Source: Nitrososphaeria archaeon (GTDB taxonomy: Archaea; Thermoproteota; Nitrososphaeria; Conexivisphaerales; UBA164). Taken from it: DNA of 5,530 bases. Location: positions 1-5,530 of the forward strand of contig JARVJW010000186.1 of the NCBI GenBank assembly GCA_029775955.1. The letters are read 5' to 3'. Shown piece by piece: positions 4,946 through 5,530 of this stretch. The position numbers and the translations under genes are program-made. Numbering within the stretch: position 1 is the stretch's first letter; each line of letters starts with the position of its first letter. The notes beneath the pieces are model-generated. The model was not told the origin of the DNA, did no database searches, and saw nothing but the letters and a program-made list of their open reading frames with translations.

Positions 4946-5530
4946 TCCCCAGGCAAAGCCCTTATTTGCAGCACCTACATCCCTATCAAATACTGAATGG
5001 CATGAAGGGCATACTACCATTTTATCCGATAGGTTCAGATGCTGCACTGTGCCACAATTCATGCATACGCCAGTTGTTCTTATGAACCTGCCTACTTCCA
5101 AAGAGTGCTTGCATTTAGGCAATTACGGAATCCTCCTATGGAAGTTTGCAGGATTCTCCTCCCGTAAAACCTTGACCAACTCTTATCATTTTGGTAAGCA
5201 ACATATTCGTAATTTGTTGTTACATAATGCGCAAGTTTGTTGTTTATGTCTTTTGATTGTTCTGGTGCAGAAATTCGCCTTTTATCTTTTGTAATAATTT
5301 CGTGCCTCTTTTTGATCTTTTGTCATATTGGGATCTTGAAAAGGCTTTATAAAGCTTCTTTATCCTTTCGGGCATTGGTATAGCGTATTGCACCTTAATT
5401 CCGTTCGAAAATGTGACTTGGTTCGTTATGCCCAAGTCAATGCCTATTGCTCTGCCGTTATGCACTTTTTCCTCTTTTAGCAAGTATGCAACGACATGCA
5501 TAATCACCGTTCCTCTCTATAAAGTAGCAA
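4881..5530 (-). pseudogene. tnpB: tnpB pseudogene (RNA-guided nuclease of IS200/IS605 elements), 5' end beyond the window
   Basis: Minus-strand frames join into the C-terminal half of TnpB. 5529-5500 gives CYFIERNGD. 5507-5250 gives GRAIGIDLGITNQVTFSNG (RuvC-I, catalytic Asp present) and the KLLQKIKGEFLHQNNQK bridge region. 5249-5107 gives DINNKLAHYVTTNYEYVAYQ and GRRILQTSIGGF. 5106-4947 gives GRFIRTTGVCMNCG...CPSCH (Zn finger, four Cys intact) and DRDVGAANKG (RuvC-III Asp). 4946-4881 gives NLGETLAEDYASSMLEYIKRT and a stop. Frame breaks lie near 5500, 5250, 5102 and 4948; each can be explained by a one-base change in a short homopolymer. The usual RuvC-II glutamate position reads Gln (VAYQND). 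TnpB normally cuts DNA with omega RNA and helps keep the element. As read it is broken, though little decayed. Confidence 0.8.

Larger units (their letters stand above)
4812..5530 (-). mobile_element. IS200/IS605-type (tnpB-bearing) element, right part; continues past the window
   Basis: The element holds a tnpB pseudogene on the minus strand followed by a non-coding right end. That end finishes with the hairpin at 4820-4839 and the sequence GTAGTTCAC (4812-4820 read on the minus strand), the type of ending used by IS200/IS605 elements, which lack terminal inverted repeats and use subterminal hairpins. No tnpA is visible; it may lie beyond 5530 or be absent (IS1341-like). The exact end near 4812 is inferred from the hairpin position. 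Confidence 0.65.

Noticed and set aside
5049..5294. 81-residue plus-strand ORF
   Set aside because: It is the antisense shadow of the tnpB zinc-finger and RuvC-II region.
1..5530. CRISPR array or tRNA genes
   Set aside because: No regularly spaced direct repeats and no convincing cloverleaf with a T-loop were seen on either strand.

Overview
The window looks archaeal, most like an AT-rich member of the Thermoplasmatales or a relative. This is inferred from AT-rich intergenic DNA, A/T-rich boxes about 26 bases before start codons (TATA/BRE-type promoters), starts with almost no leader (718, about 3191, 3734), and the gene families present: an Lrp/AsnC regulator, an ATP-binding-type Usp, a small CDGSH protein and a ZIP-like transporter. 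I cannot name a species.

Layout. 1-69 is the possible tail of an upstream gene. 183-629 is an Lrp/AsnC-family regulator. 718-1782 is a membrane carrier of the Acr3/bile-acid-symporter superfamily, followed after one base by a universal stress protein (1784-2203), so these two form an operon. 2265-2760 (minus) is a decayed IS110-family insertion sequence: the C-terminal half of the transposase in three frames, followed by a hairpin-rich 3' non-coding segment that may be a relic of a bridge RNA. 2928-3191 (minus) is an intact CDGSH iron-sulfur protein. 3348-3629 is a broken coding tract, possibly another transposase remnant. 3734-4483 is an intact eight-helix ZIP-like metal transporter with a perfect 17-bp palindrome over its promoter. 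4526-4793 holds faint traces of a protein, perhaps a dead Fur-type regulator. 4812-5530 (minus) is the right part of an IS200/IS605-type element with a frameshifted tnpB and a GCAA-loop hairpin at its right end; it continues beyond the window.

How it fits together. The intact genes suggest membrane transport and stress or metal handling: an anion or metalloid-type carrier with a nucleotide-binding stress protein next to an Lrp-type regulator, then an Fe-S protein and a metal-ion transporter. Between them lie at least two, probably three, unrelated dead mobile elements, so this is a neutral insertion zone in which the host genes stayed intact. The two recognised elements belong to families that use element-encoded guide RNAs (IS110 bridge RNA; TnpB omega RNA). 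Their non-coding ends are the most interesting parts of the window, although both proteins are broken here.
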